Below, piece after piece: positions 36,033 to 44,389 of a stretch of 53,226 bases of DNA (the stretch's first letter is position 1; every line of letters begins with the position of its first letter). This stretch comes from Paludibacteraceae bacterium (GTDB lineage Bacteria > Bacteroidota > Bacteroidia > Bacteroidales > Paludibacteraceae). The notes beneath the pieces are model-generated. The model did no database searches and had not been told where the DNA came from. It worked only from the letters and a program-made list of their open reading frames with translations. Position numbers and translations under genes: made by a program. The DNA lies in contig JAGBCD010000041.1 of NCBI GenBank assembly GCA_017938155.1, positions 1 through 53,226 of the forward strand. Reading direction: 5' to 3'.

Positions 36033-36350
36033 AAAAGAAACAAGTATGTAGAAGACATTCTTTAATTAGGTGTGCAAGCGTGCCTACCTAATCTTTTCAA
36101 GACATATAGAAGTAGCATTGGCTATTTATTCGCAGATACACCTTGAAACCTGAGAAATTTCAATAATGTATAGCGTCAAGTTAGGCATAGATGAGTAGAA
36201 TCATCGTTGTCGTTTGGTGGTATTATTGTGTAAGTACATTCCGAATAAAGGGCGAATGCCCATGTGTAGGCGTGGGCGATTCGTTGTTTGGATGTACGGG
36301 TTTTCTCAGGACCTCAAGGTGTGAACAAGGAATCGTTCATGCCTTTTTTT
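36033..36350 (+). ncRNA. free-standing structured RNA, about 320 nt, family not identified
   Basis: It lies between a good promoter (35995-36026) and an intrinsic terminator (36317-36350), with no convincing coding frame. Predicted pairings by eye: hairpin 36065-36071/36086-36092; a long stem 36138-36146 with 36314-36322 continued by 36149-36157 with 36302-36310; 36161-36167 with 36222-36228; a 9-bp stem 36234-36242/36290-36297 enclosing a GC hairpin at 36254-36281. The terminator stem reuses 36317-36322, so it excludes the long stem. I checked by eye for tmRNA, RNase P and SRP signatures and found none. 6S or a Bacteroidales-specific RNA remains possible. Confidence 0.6.
36317..36350 (+). 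terminator. intrinsic terminator of the structured RNA
   Basis: AGGTGTGAAC (36317-36326) pairs with GTTCATGCCT (36335-36344, two G-U pairs) around an 8-nt loop, followed by seven T. Confidence 0.75.
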
Positions 36351-36448
36351 GTGTGCATTCGCTACTAATTTGAGTACGAAAATCATGCCATCCTTGCTCT
36401 TTGGCAGACGCTTAACACTCAAAAGAACCAACAAGAACCAACGCCTTT

Positions 36449-36481
36449 CTTGCCCACATAGCGAAAAAAACACTACCTTTG
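36449..36481 (+). promoter_or_regulatory. promoter of the WG-repeat lipoprotein
   Basis: TACCTTTG at 36474-36481 with a weaker CTTG at 36449-36452, 21 bp upstream. The 5' leader would be about 75 nt. Confidence 0.55.
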
Positions 36482-36563
36482 CAAGGTCTTGTGAAAAATA
36501 ACTAAGGAGAAAACCGAAAAGCCTTGATAAAAGTGAGTAGGTATCATTAAAAAAACAAAAAAA

Positions 36564-37508
36564 ATGAAACGAAAAAATTATGTGATTGGAACACTTGTGT
36601 TCCTGAGTTTGTTACTATTGTCAGCTTGTGGTAACACTTATAGTAACAATGGAAATGGTCCAGCGGAAGATGTACTTTCAAAAGAAGTCTATTCTCGTGT
36701 AGTTAGTACATATGACGATGTGGGTGATTTTTACAATAGTGTGTCAGTCGTAAGAATTACAGATGAGAAGTATCAATCAAAATACGGTGCGATCAATACC
36801 AGTGGGGAAGTTGTTATTCCAACTGAATACGATGACGTTAGGAATTGCCATGAAGGAAGGTGTATCGTACGAGTTGGAGGCTTGTTCTCAGGAAAATATG
36901 GCGTAGTAGATGCTACGGGAAAAGTAATAGTAGCTCCAACTTCCAACTATAGTAAAATTGAGGATTTTGAAAATGGTTTGGCTCTTGTTAAGGACGCTAA
37001 ATCAAATTTGTATGGTTATATTAATCTCCATGGAGAAGTGGCTATCCCTTTGACCTACAAGGATGCATATTCTTTTTCGGAGGGCCTTGCATGTGTAGAA
37101 GTGAAAGCCAATAAATATGGCTACATCAATGAAAAAGGTGAGGTTGTAATCCCAACAACTTTTGATGTTGCCAAATCATTCTCAGAAGGATTAGCAGTAG
37201 TAAAAAAAGCAAAAAAAGAAATGGTGATAGATAAAGATGGCGAGATTATATATACACTACCTAAAAATCAAGAATTCTATGGTAAAGAGTATCATGATGG
37301 ATTGATTCGTGTAATAAACGACCTAGATGGTGATTGGTGGAGTGATTACGATCAAAAATGTGGCTATCTTGATACCAAAGGTGAGGTCGCGATCAGCTTC
37401 ATATATGATGATGCAGACGACTTTGAAGATGGTATTGCCTATGTTGAAAAAAATGATAGAATCTTCTGCATTAATACTAAAGGCAAGGAAGTTGAATGTG
37501 ACTATTAA
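36564..37508 (+). CDS. WG-repeat lipoprotein
   Basis: 314 residues. Lipoprotein signal (LVFLSLLLLSACG, lipobox LSAC). The mature part is a string of six to seven WG/KWG-type repeats, each like KYGYINEKGEVVIPTTFD followed by a SEGLAVV strand, for example at residues ~75, 110, 150, 180 and 270. WG repeats form beta structures on cell-surface proteins in many Bacteroidota; their ligands are mostly unknown. Monocistronic by spacing. Confidence 0.85.
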   Translation: MKRKNYVIGTLVFLSLLLLSACGNTYSNNGNGPAEDVLSKEVYSRVVSTYDDVGDFYNSVSVVRITDEKYQSKYGAINTSGEVVIPTEYDDVRNCHEGRCIVRVGGLFSGKYGVVDATGKVIVAPTSNYSKIEDFENGLALVKDAKSNLYGYINLHGEVAIPLTYKDAYSFSEGLACVEVKANKYGYINEKGEVVIPTTFDVAKSFSEGLAVVKKAKKEMVIDKDGEIIYTLPKNQEFYGKEYHDGLIRVINDLDGDWWSDYDQKCGYLDTKGEVAISFIYDDADDFEDGIAYVEKNDRIFCINTKGKEVECDY

Positions 37509-37544
37509 TCAACTAATTATTAACATTATAAAACTTTTTTATTT

Positions 37545-37797
37545 ATAAAAAAAAATATTTATTTAACCTTTTGTGCAGCATGCATGTTGACTTTAGGTTC
37601 ATGTAGCAAATCGAAAGATGCAACACTAACCCCTCTCTAGCCTTTCCTCTTTTTCTGATGTCTATGATGAGGTAAATGACCTATATAATGAGGCCATGAA
37701 AGAAGCTTCTGACATGTATGATGAAGCCCTCAAAGAGGCTGAGGAGATGTACGAAGATGCTTACGAACAAGCTTTAGAAGCTTTTGATGTTTGGTGA
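37545..37797 (+). pseudogene. decayed small lipoprotein gene with helical repeats
   Basis: Two lesions are visible. The expected start is ATA (AAAAAAAAT follows, giving a Lys-rich n-region), leading into a lipoprotein signal (YLTFCAACMLTLGSC). After TLTPL a one-base shift is needed at about 37637 to continue into the second half: SDVYDEVNDLYNEAMKEA, then three more units of the form MYDEALKEAEE, ending FDVW. The acidic helical repeats resemble a surface coiled coil. Reversal by slippage in the A run or CTCTCT could restore it. Confidence 0.6.
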
Positions 37798-37820
37798 TTA
37801 AACACCTTCAATAATTAAGA

Positions 37821-37850
37821 CAGGTGAGCTTAATGGCTCACCTGATTTTT
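37821..37850 (+). terminator. terminator after the decayed lipoprotein gene
   Basis: CAGGTGAGC / GCTCACCTG, 6-nt loop, followed by ATTTTTT. A second hairpin (GCAGGTGG/CCACCTGC, 37942-37967) lacks a T run. Confidence 0.75.
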
Positions 37851-37990
37851 TAACGTAGCTTTCAGTTCGTGCCCAGCCAGCTCGGGGAAGAATTTAACCA
37901 TTCAAAGATTAATCAGACATCGATCTTATGAATATAAGCATGCAGGTGGGCAATTATGTCCACCTGCTGTGTTATAGAGCAATACTCCAA

Positions 37991-38019
37991 AAAGTTTTCT
38001 TTGACGTATTGTAGAGAAA
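37991..38019. repeat. left flank repeat of the DUF4143 locus, copy 1
   Basis: A 29-bp segment containing TTTGACGTATTGTAGAGAAA; 27 of 29 positions match 39401-39429. It lies 10 bp beyond the stop of the DUF4143 gene. Confidence 0.7.
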
Positions 38020-38028
38020 AGTTAAAAG

Positions 38029-39171
38029 TTATTTCTTGGTCATCGACTTATAATTAATAAGGTGTGTTTCACCAATGGACTTTTGAGGACCAGTATAGAC
38101 GATGTTCATGCTCAACAAATCATCTTTGAGCAGACTTTTGAGATAGTCCAATGAATTCAAAAATTCTGGATGAAAGCGCTCAGCAGACTTGATTTCGTAT
38201 GCATGTATTTTGCCTGCCTCTTCTTGCAAGATATCTACTTCTCTGGATTTATCTCGGTAGAATAAGATATTCTTTTCCAATCCTTGGTTATAGCGCGCTT
38301 TCAACATATCACAAACTACCATATTCTCAAATATTGCACCGCGCAAAGGATGATTAGCCAACTGCAGAGCCGTCTCTATTCCCAAGAGATAACATACCAA
38401 ACCTATATCGTAGAAATACACCTTAGGTGTTTTAGTCAGTCGTTTACCTATGTTGCGATAAAATGGATGTAGCAAAAATGCTGTATATGAGGTCTCCAAT
38501 ATACTCATCCACGATTGAATGGTCTTATGATCTACAGCTAATTCCGCACTGATAGATGATGCTACAAACTCCGTACCCACTCGAGAAGCAAGAATAGTCA
38601 AAAAGCGACGAAAAAGACTCAAATCTTTGATATTTACTATCTGGCGGACATCCTTTTGGATATAAGTAGCCACATAACTGTCATATACTGTGTGCGGGTC
38701 TTTCTTATCTCCCCATATAGCTGGATAGAATCCTCGCCACATCAGTTCATTGACATCTATATCCGCATCATCACCTAACTCTGACAAACTCAAAGGTAGC
38801 AAGCGCATAACCGCCACACGACCTGCTAAGGATTGAGATATATTTTGCATCAACAAGAAGTCACTGCTACCACTTAGCACATAGCGCAATGATTTGTTCT
38901 CATCGACTACCACTTGTAGAACAGAAAACAACTCGGGCATGTTTTGGGCTTCATCTATAATCAATCCATTGGGATATTGTAGCAAGAAGCCCTCAATGTC
39001 ATGTTCAACTAACGCGCGGGTTGTAGCACGCTCCAGATTGACATATTCGTAATCAGGAAATGCCATTTTACACAATGTAGTCTTACCTGACTGGCGTGGT
39101 CCTGTCACCGAAATGATAGACCAATGCTCGCTTAACTCTAAAAGTTTGTTTTGTAACTCTCTGCTATACAT
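38029..39171 (-). CDS. AAA ATPase with DUF4143 domain
   Basis: 380 residues. N-terminal AAA_14 domain: Walker A TGPRQSGKTTLCK, Walker B GLIIDEAQN, sensor YVLSGSSDFLL. C-terminal DUF4143 (VATYIQKDVRQI, TKTPKVYFYDIGLVCYLLG, FYRDKSREVDIL, YEIKSAERFH), whose EVD-ExK pattern resembles a nuclease-like core. Widespread, often on accessory DNA; role unknown, possibly defence-related. A palindrome overlaps its probable transcription start. Its flanks are duplicated to the right. Confidence 0.88.
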   Translation of the reverse strand: MYSRELQNKLLELSEHWSIISVTGPRQSGKTTLCKMAFPDYEYVNLERATTRALVEHDIEGFLLQYPNGLIIDEAQNMPELFSVLQVVVDENKSLRYVLSGSSDFLLMQNISQSLAGRVAVMRLLPLSLSELGDDADIDVNELMWRGFYPAIWGDKKDPHTVYDSYVATYIQKDVRQIVNIKDLSLFRRFLTILASRVGTEFVASSISAELAVDHKTIQSWMSILETSYTAFLLHPFYRNIGKRLTKTPKVYFYDIGLVCYLLGIETALQLANHPLRGAIFENMVVCDMLKARYNQGLEKNILFYRDKSREVDILQEEAGKIHAYEIKSAERFHPEFLNSLDYLKSLLKDDLLSMNIVYTGPQKSIGETHLINYKSMTKK

Positions 39172-39188
39172 ATTATTATTGCGTGTTT

Positions 39189-39221
39189 GGACAAAATGGG
39201 AGTTGTATTCCCAATTTGTCC
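39189..39221 (-). promoter_or_regulatory. palindromic operator-like site at the DUF4143 gene start
   Basis: GGACAAAATGGGA (39189-39201) and TCCCAATTTGTCC (39209-39221), 12 of 13 positions paired, 7-nt spacer. A minus-strand -7-like box (TACCTTCG, plus 39223-39230) lies right beside it, so the palindrome covers the expected transcription start. Confidence 0.5.
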
Positions 39222-39400
39222 GCGAAGGTACTGCATTTATTTCACATACGCAAGCGTTTGGGCAAAAAAACTACTTTTTCTCTGCAATACTGCCGAATAA
39301 TGGGCTAACCGCAGCCACAAACAAGGCAGGCGGGCTTGACCGCCCACCTGATTACCAGCCCCCTCCTAACTTCCCTTAAAGGGAAGGGATAAAATGAGAA

Positions 39401-39429
39401 AAAGTGATCTTTGACGTATTGTAGAGAAA
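39401..39429. repeat. left flank repeat of the DUF4143 locus, copy 2
   Basis: Matches 37991-38019 at 27 of 29 positions. Just before it lies the short inverted repeat CTTCCCTTAAAGGGAAG (39370-39386). Confidence 0.7.
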
Positions 39430-39463
39430 TTTGTAATGGCGATTTCCGAAATGGCGATTACGG

Positions 39464-39686
39464 TTATTCTGCTATCAGCGGACAAAGTGCAAAAAGTTCT
39501 AACGCAGAAGCCGTTTCGGGAATAAGTTGCTCACGGGCAAAGTTCTTGGATTGATTATCCAACAACACTTCTCCCAATCCCTGCATCAACATGCGTGAAC
39601 TATACGAGCGCACTTTAACTGCGCATTGTTGCGCATACTCGCTAAGACCGTCCGTGAGTTTGATAATATTGTACTAAAATATCCAT
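39464..39686 (-). pseudogene. frameshifted small gene between duplicated DUF4143 flanks
   Basis: On the minus strand an ATG at 39686 starts MDILVQ, then a one-base shift leads into a 69-codon open frame (NIIKLTDGLSEYAQQ ... LIPETASALELFALCPLIAE, stop at 39464). I do not recognise the protein. A minus-strand promoter match (TACCTTTG, plus 39726-39733) stands upstream. It occupies the place that the ATPase holds in the neighbouring copy of the same flanks. Confidence 0.5.
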
Positions 39687-39746
39687 TGTGAGCTGCAACT
39701 GCAAATAATTTGTACTTTCAGCGTACAAAGGTACAACAAAAAAATA

Positions 39747-39794
39747 CACATACGCAAGCATTTGGGCAAAACAACGACTTTTTCTCCATAATAC
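39747..39794. repeat. right flank repeat of the DUF4143 locus, copy 2
   Basis: CACATACGCAAGCATTTGGG and following bases match 39243-39290 (CACATACGCAAGCGTTTGGG), including a -33-like element and CTTTTTCTC further on. With 39401-39429 it brackets the decayed gene as 37991 and 39243 bracket the ATPase gene. Confidence 0.65.
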
Positions 39795-39980
39795 AACGAT
39801 AGATACAATCTGATAGCTCACATTATATCAAGGTTAGTCTTGGGTACAAACCAACATATCAAACTACCCTACCGCAAGAAAGATTAGCAACAAAATGAAT
39901 CGTTGATATAGAAAAACAGCATTTCTAACTACATTATACCTAATGAAAGCATGCATACCAAACGAAATAAATGCATTTAT

Positions 39981-40011
39981 TTTGTATCTATCAAAAAAAG
40001 CACTATCTTTG
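39981..40011 (+). promoter_or_regulatory. promoter of the methyltransferase gene
   Basis: TTTG at 39981-39984, 19 bp, TATCTTTG at 40004-40011. Confidence 0.72.
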
Positions 40012-40064
40012 CAGAAAATAAGTCATGTTTGACTCTATTTTGACACTTTGATTTCATTTTTATC

Positions 40065-41237
40065 ATGTCTTTCATTCAACAGTTTATAGCGGAGCATCGG
40101 AAAGACGATGTAAATCAATTGGCACTCATCGGGTGCAAAAATCCTGATGTGTCGAAAGATGATTGGAACTGGATTCTACAACAGATTGAAGGATGGCAAC
40201 GCACACAAACCAAACTCCCTACCCTCTCTAACCTTACCGATTGGTGGTTCCCTGTACGAGTGAGTTGTGAACAATGTTCAAGCGAAAAAACTGCCAACTA
40301 CAAGTACCTACTCATCAAAAACAACCCCCATCTACAAGCATCATGCTTAGTGGACCTAACGGGAGGATATGGCATTGACACCATTCATTTAAGCAAAGCT
40401 TTTACGTGCGCGCACTACGTAGAAACAAATGAGGAGTTATGTAGAATAGCGCAACACAATTTTACCCTTACCAACTCCCCTATCCAAACACACAATACAA
40501 CCGCAGAAGAATATTTACAGACTCTATCCGACATCAGCAATGTCACACTGTATATAGACCCTGCAAGACGTAGCAAAAGCGGAAGCAAAGTCTTTAAATT
40601 GGAAGACTGCACCCCCAATATCATCCCTATCCTACCCTTGCTACTGAAAGCAAAAGCATGCATCATCAAACTAAGCCCAATGGCAGACATTCATGCCGTG
40701 TTAAAAGCATTGGGAGGGGAAGAGAAATGGAACGTACATATCATAGCTATTCATAACGAAGTGAAAGAATTGCTCATAACGACTGGCAACGGCAAACGCA
40801 CTGCTATAGACTTACACTCTGAAGAGCAAATCACATTCACTATTCAAGAAGAAAATACCGCCACCCCTCGTTATGCACAACAAATAGCACAGTACCTATA
40901 CGAACCTAACAGCAGTTTACTCAAAGCTGGAGCCTATAAAATCATTTGCGAACACTATGATGTACACAAGTTAGCTCCAAACACACATCTTTATACTTCG
41001 GACAAGCATATAGTAGATTTTCCTGGAAGGGTTTGGCAAGTAATAGAAAGCAACCTCAAATCTATCCCAAAGGCAACGCGAGCTAATGTGGTAACGCGTA
41101 ATTACCCCCTCAAAGCAGAACAACTACAGAAGAAATGGAGAATAATAGATGGAGGTGAACAATATATAATAGGTACCACATTAGCTAACAAGACACTCTT
41201 GTTGCGCGCAATCATATTAAAACAAACCATAGAATAA
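40065..41237 (+). CDS. class I SAM-dependent methyltransferase with THUMP-like domain
   Basis: 390 residues. SAM motif I CLVDLTGGYGIDTIHLSKAF near residue 105, motif II HYVETNEELCRIAQHNF, and a DPARR catalytic-loop motif (LYIDPARRSKSG). The C-terminal ~80 residues (LYTSDKHIVDFPGRVWQVI) correspond to the THUMP-like domain found in this Bacteroidota family. Probably modifies RNA, but the target is unknown. It is followed 22 bp later by the reductase gene. Confidence 0.82.
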   Translation: MSFIQQFIAEHRKDDVNQLALIGCKNPDVSKDDWNWILQQIEGWQRTQTKLPTLSNLTDWWFPVRVSCEQCSSEKTANYKYLLIKNNPHLQASCLVDLTGGYGIDTIHLSKAFTCAHYVETNEELCRIAQHNFTLTNSPIQTHNTTAEEYLQTLSDISNVTLYIDPARRSKSGSKVFKLEDCTPNIIPILPLLLKAKACIIKLSPMADIHAVLKALGGEEKWNVHIIAIHNEVKELLITTGNGKRTAIDLHSEEQITFTIQEENTATPRYAQQIAQYLYEPNSSLLKAGAYKIICEHYDVHKLAPNTHLYTSDKHIVDFPGRVWQVIESNLKSIPKATRANVVTRNYPLKAEQLQKKWRIIDGGEQYIIGTTLANKTLLLRAIILKQTIE

Positions 41238-41259
41238 CACGTAACTAATTTTTCTTATT

Positions 41260-42213
41260 ATGGATTATCGTTTTTCTGGTAAAAGTGGATTACAACTACC
41301 ACTCGTTTCACTTGGCTTATGGCATAATTTTGGAAGTGTTGACCCATACGAAAATGCACGAGCAATGCTATTACACGCATGGGAAAATGGCGTTACACAT
41401 TTTGACATTGCAAACAACTACGGACCAGAACCCTGTAGTGCAGAAAAAACTTTTGGAAGAGTACTCAAAGAGGATTTGTTTGCACATCGTGACCAAATGA
41501 TCGTTTCTTCCAAAGCTGGTTATTGGGGATGGGATGGTCCCTACGGAAATGGCGGTTCAAGAAAATACTTGATTGCCTCTTGTGACCAAAGCCTCAAACG
41601 CACAGGATTGGAATACTTTGATATCTTCTACTCACATCGTTATGATCCAGAAACTCCTATCGAAGAGACTATGCAGGCTCTGGTTGATATCGTTCGCGCA
41701 GGCAAGGCGCTATATGTAGGAATCAGCAATTACCCAGCTGACAAACAAAAAGAAGCATGTGAATACCTACGTCAAGCACATGTACCCTGCCTGATAGGGC
41801 AATACAAAGCGAACATTATCGCACAACAAACATTGATAGAAAACTTGCCTGTTGCCATTGAACAAGGAACGGGGTTTATTTGCTTCTCCCCATTGGCACA
41901 AGGACTTTTAACAGACAGATACCTTAACGGCATCCCAGAAGGAAGTAGAGCAACGAAAGAAGTCTTTTTACACCGCGCACAAATAACCCAAGAAGTGGTA
42001 GAGCGTTCACAACGACTCAACCAAATAGCTCAAAAACGCGGTCAGTCGTTAGCACAAATGGCCCTTGCATGGTTATTAGCACAAAAGGGCGTGACAAGCG
42101 TTCTCATTGGCGCAAGTAGTGTCAATCAACTTGACAATAACCTCCATGCATTGGACAATACAACCTTTACACAACAAGAATTGGATGCCATAAACGAAGC
42201 AATCAAAGAATAA
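41260..42213 (+). CDS. aldo/keto reductase, YghZ-like
   Basis: 317 residues. Catalytic tetrad visible: Asp and Tyr in FDIANNYGPEP, Lys in VSSKAGY, His in FYSHRYDPETP. NADP-binding end (SVLIGASSVNQL). The W-G-W-D and YGNGGSRKYL stretches match the YghZ (L-glyceraldehyde-3-phosphate reductase) group, which detoxifies aldehydes such as methylglyoxal. Cytosolic. Confidence 0.9.
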   Translation: MDYRFSGKSGLQLPLVSLGLWHNFGSVDPYENARAMLLHAWENGVTHFDIANNYGPEPCSAEKTFGRVLKEDLFAHRDQMIVSSKAGYWGWDGPYGNGGSRKYLIASCDQSLKRTGLEYFDIFYSHRYDPETPIEETMQALVDIVRAGKALYVGISNYPADKQKEACEYLRQAHVPCLIGQYKANIIAQQTLIENLPVAIEQGTGFICFSPLAQGLLTDRYLNGIPEGSRATKEVFLHRAQITQEVVERSQRLNQIAQKRGQSLAQMALAWLLAQKGVTSVLIGASSVNQLDNNLHALDNTTFTQQELDAINEAIKE

Positions 42214-42241
42214 GACAGACAAAAAACTGCCAATTTGTCAG

Positions 42242-42296
42242 TGCCGTGTCAGAAAATCCTTACTTTGGACTTTTGGCACGGCATTTGTCATATTTG
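42242..42296 (+). promoter_or_regulatory. dnaK upstream region: sigma-54-like element, inverted repeat and sigma-A-like boxes
   Basis: TGGCACG-GCAT-TTGT (42274-42288) matches the sigma-54 consensus TGGCACG-N4-TTGC except the last base. TGCCGTG (42242-42248) and CACGGCA (42277-42283) form an inverted repeat overlapping it. A housekeeping promoter (TTTG 42264-42267, CATATTTG 42289-42296, 21 bp) overlaps the same DNA with one mismatch. I cannot tell which is used. Confidence 0.4.
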
Positions 42297-42373
42297 TAGC
42301 GAACACGCTTGTTGAACGACCAATCAACACGTGAAAATAAACTTATTTGTAAACTAAATAAAAAATTAAGAAT

Positions 42374-44290
42374 ATGAGCAAAATTATTGGTATCGACTTA
42401 GGAACAACTAATTCCTGCGTCTCAGTTATGGAAGGCAATGAGCCTGTTGTTATTGCAAACTCTGAGGGTAAACGCACTACCCCATCTGTTATCGGTTTTG
42501 TAGATGGCGGCGAGCGCAAAGTAGGTGACCCTGCTAAACGTCAAGCTATCACAAACCCAACAAAAACCATCTATTCTATCAAACGTTTTATGGGCGAGAC
42601 CTACGATCGTTTGAGCAACGAGATAAGTAGAGTTCCTTACAAAGTGGTAAAAGGCGACAATAACACACCAAGAGTGGATATTGACGGAAGACTTTACACC
42701 CCACAAGAAATCTCTGCAATCATCCTACAAAAGATGAAAAAGACAGCGGAAGACTATCTTGGTCAAGAAGTGACAGAAGCTGTTATTACCGTTCCTGCAT
42801 ACTTTAATGATAGCCAAAGACAAGCTACCAAAGAAGCAGGAGAAATCGCTGGACTTAACGTTAGACGTATTGTGAACGAACCTACAGCAGCAGCATTGGC
42901 ATATGGTTTGGACAAGTCAAACAAGGATATGAAAATTGTGGTATTTGACTGCGGTGGTGGTACTCATGACGTAAGTGTATTAGAGCTTGGCGATGGTGTA
43001 TTTGAAGTGAAAGCAACCGATGGTGATACCCACCTTGGCGGTGACGATTTTGACCACAGAATCATTGATTGGCTCGTACAAGAGTTCAAGAACGAGAATG
43101 GCGGAGTAGATTTGAGCAAAGACCCAATGGCTATGCAACGTTTGAAAGAAGCTGCAGAAAAAGCAAAGATAGAGCTCTCCAACACCTCAAGCACTGAAAT
43201 CAACTTGCCATACATCATGCCTGTGAATGGAATACCTGCACACTTGGTAAAGACATTGACCCGTGCTAAGTTTGAGCAACTCATTGATGATCTTATCCAA
43301 AGAACTATTGCACCTTGCCGCACCGCATTGCAAAACGCAGGATATAGCACAAGTGACATTGACGAGATTATTCTTGTAGGTGGTTCAACACGTATTCCTG
43401 CTATCCAAGAGGCTGTTCAAAAATTCTTTGGCAAAGCTCCATCTAAAGGTGTCAACCCTGACGAAGTAGTAGCAGTAGGAGCAGCTATCCAAGGTGGTGT
43501 GCTAACTGGCGATGTAAAAGACGTTTTGCTACTTGACGTTACTCCACTTAGTTTAGGTATTGAAACAATGGGTGGCGTGATGACCAAGATGATTGAGGCC
43601 AACACAACCATTCCTACCAAGAAAACAGAGACCTTTACTACCGCCGTTGACAACCAACCTTCAGTAGAGATTAAAGTACTTCAAGGTGAAAGACCAATGG
43701 CCGCACAAAACAAACAAATCGGTATCTTCCATTTGGACGGAATCATGCCAGCAAGACGCGGCGAACCACAAATTGAAGTAACATTTGACATTGATGCGAA
43801 TGGTATATTGAACGTCACTGCAAAAGACAAAGCTACTGGTAAAGAGCAAAAGATACGCATTGAAGCATCAAGCGGATTGAGTGATGATGAAATCAAGCGC
43901 ATGAAAGCAGAAGCAGAAGCAAATGCTGAAGCAGACAAAAGAGAAAAAGAACGCATTGAAAAACTCAATCGTGCAGATGCGACCATCTTCCAAACAGAAA
44001 AACAATTGGCAGAAATAGGAGACAAAATACCTGCAGATAAAAAAGCTCCTATTGAAGATGCACTCAAAGAGTTGAAAGATGCTTACGAGAAAAAAGATGC
44101 TGATGCATGTGAAGCTGCTAACCAAAAATTGATGACAGCCTTCCAAGCTGCAAGTGCAGATATGTACAATGCAACCAACGCACAACAAGCAGACCCACAA
44201 GCTGGTGCTCAAGGACCTTTCAGCGGACAACAAAACACACAAAGCGACAATAAAGCTGCCGAAGATGTGGACTTTGAAGAAGTAAAATAA
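42374..44290 (+). CDS. dnaK: chaperone DnaK (Hsp70)
   Basis: 638 residues, full length. ATPase domain: [17 protein letters not shown], phosphate loop [14 protein letters not shown] (Cys and His replace the more common Leu and Phe), [16 protein letters not shown]. Substrate-binding domain from about residue 390 ([17 protein letters not shown]) and the acidic C-terminus DVDFEEVK. It folds client proteins with DnaJ and GrpE, neither of which is adjacent. Monocistronic, closed by a strong terminator. Confidence 0.98.
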   Translation: MSKIIGIDLGTTNSCVSVMEGNEPVVIANSEGKRTTPSVIGFVDGGERKVGDPAKRQAITNPTKTIYSIKRFMGETYDRLSNEISRVPYKVVKGDNNTPRVDIDGRLYTPQEISAIILQKMKKTAEDYLGQEVTEAVITVPAYFNDSQRQATKEAGEIAGLNVRRIVNEPTAAALAYGLDKSNKDMKIVVFDCGGGTHDVSVLELGDGVFEVKATDGDTHLGGDDFDHRIIDWLVQEFKNENGGVDLSKDPMAMQRLKEAAEKAKIELSNTSSTEINLPYIMPVNGIPAHLVKTLTRAKFEQLIDDLIQRTIAPCRTALQNAGYSTSDIDEIILVGGSTRIPAIQEAVQKFFGKAPSKGVNPDEVVAVGAAIQGGVLTGDVKDVLLLDVTPLSLGIETMGGVMTKMIEANTTIPTKKTETFTTAVDNQPSVEIKVLQGERPMAAQNKQIGIFHLDGIMPARRGEPQIEVTFDIDANGILNVTAKDKATGKEQKIRIEASSGLSDDEIKRMKAEAEANAEADKREKERIEKLNRADATIFQTEKQLAEIGDKIPADKKAPIEDALKELKDAYEKKDADACEAANQKLMTAFQAASADMYNATNAQQADPQAGAQGPFSGQQNTQSDNKAAEDVDFEEVK

Positions 44291-44313
44291 TCTGTTGAAA
44301 CGAACTATAATAC

Positions 44314-44350
44314 AAAAAAATAGCAATCTTTTGCAGGATTGCTATTTTTT
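44314..44350 (+). terminator. dnaK terminator with the next promoter's -33 box in its loop
   Basis: AAAAATAGCAATC / GATTGCTATTTTT, loop TTTTGCAG, then a T run. TTTG in the loop (44330-44333) is spaced 20 bp from the -7 box TACCTTTG at 44354-44361. Confidence 0.8.
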
Positions 44351-44361
44351 TTATACCTTTG
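44330..44361 (+). promoter_or_regulatory. promoter of the LRR protein
   Basis: TTTG 44330-44333 (inside the terminator loop), 20 bp, TACCTTTG 44354-44361. The start codon follows 28 bp later. Confidence 0.7.
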
Positions 44362-44389
44362 CGGGTCATTTGTAAAAAAGTCTATTATC

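Noticed and set aside
36033-36350. tmRNA or RNase P RNA
   Set aside because: No tRNA-like ends or resume codon region for tmRNA, and none of the conserved RNase P core words could be found by eye.
36191-36373. 60-codon open frame within the structured RNA
   Set aside because: It overlaps the GC hairpin and the terminator, lacks a ribosome-binding site and has no protein-like composition.
42422-44326. Long antisense open frames opposite dnaK
   Set aside because: Typical shadows of a highly expressed, codon-biased gene; they show no known motif or start context.
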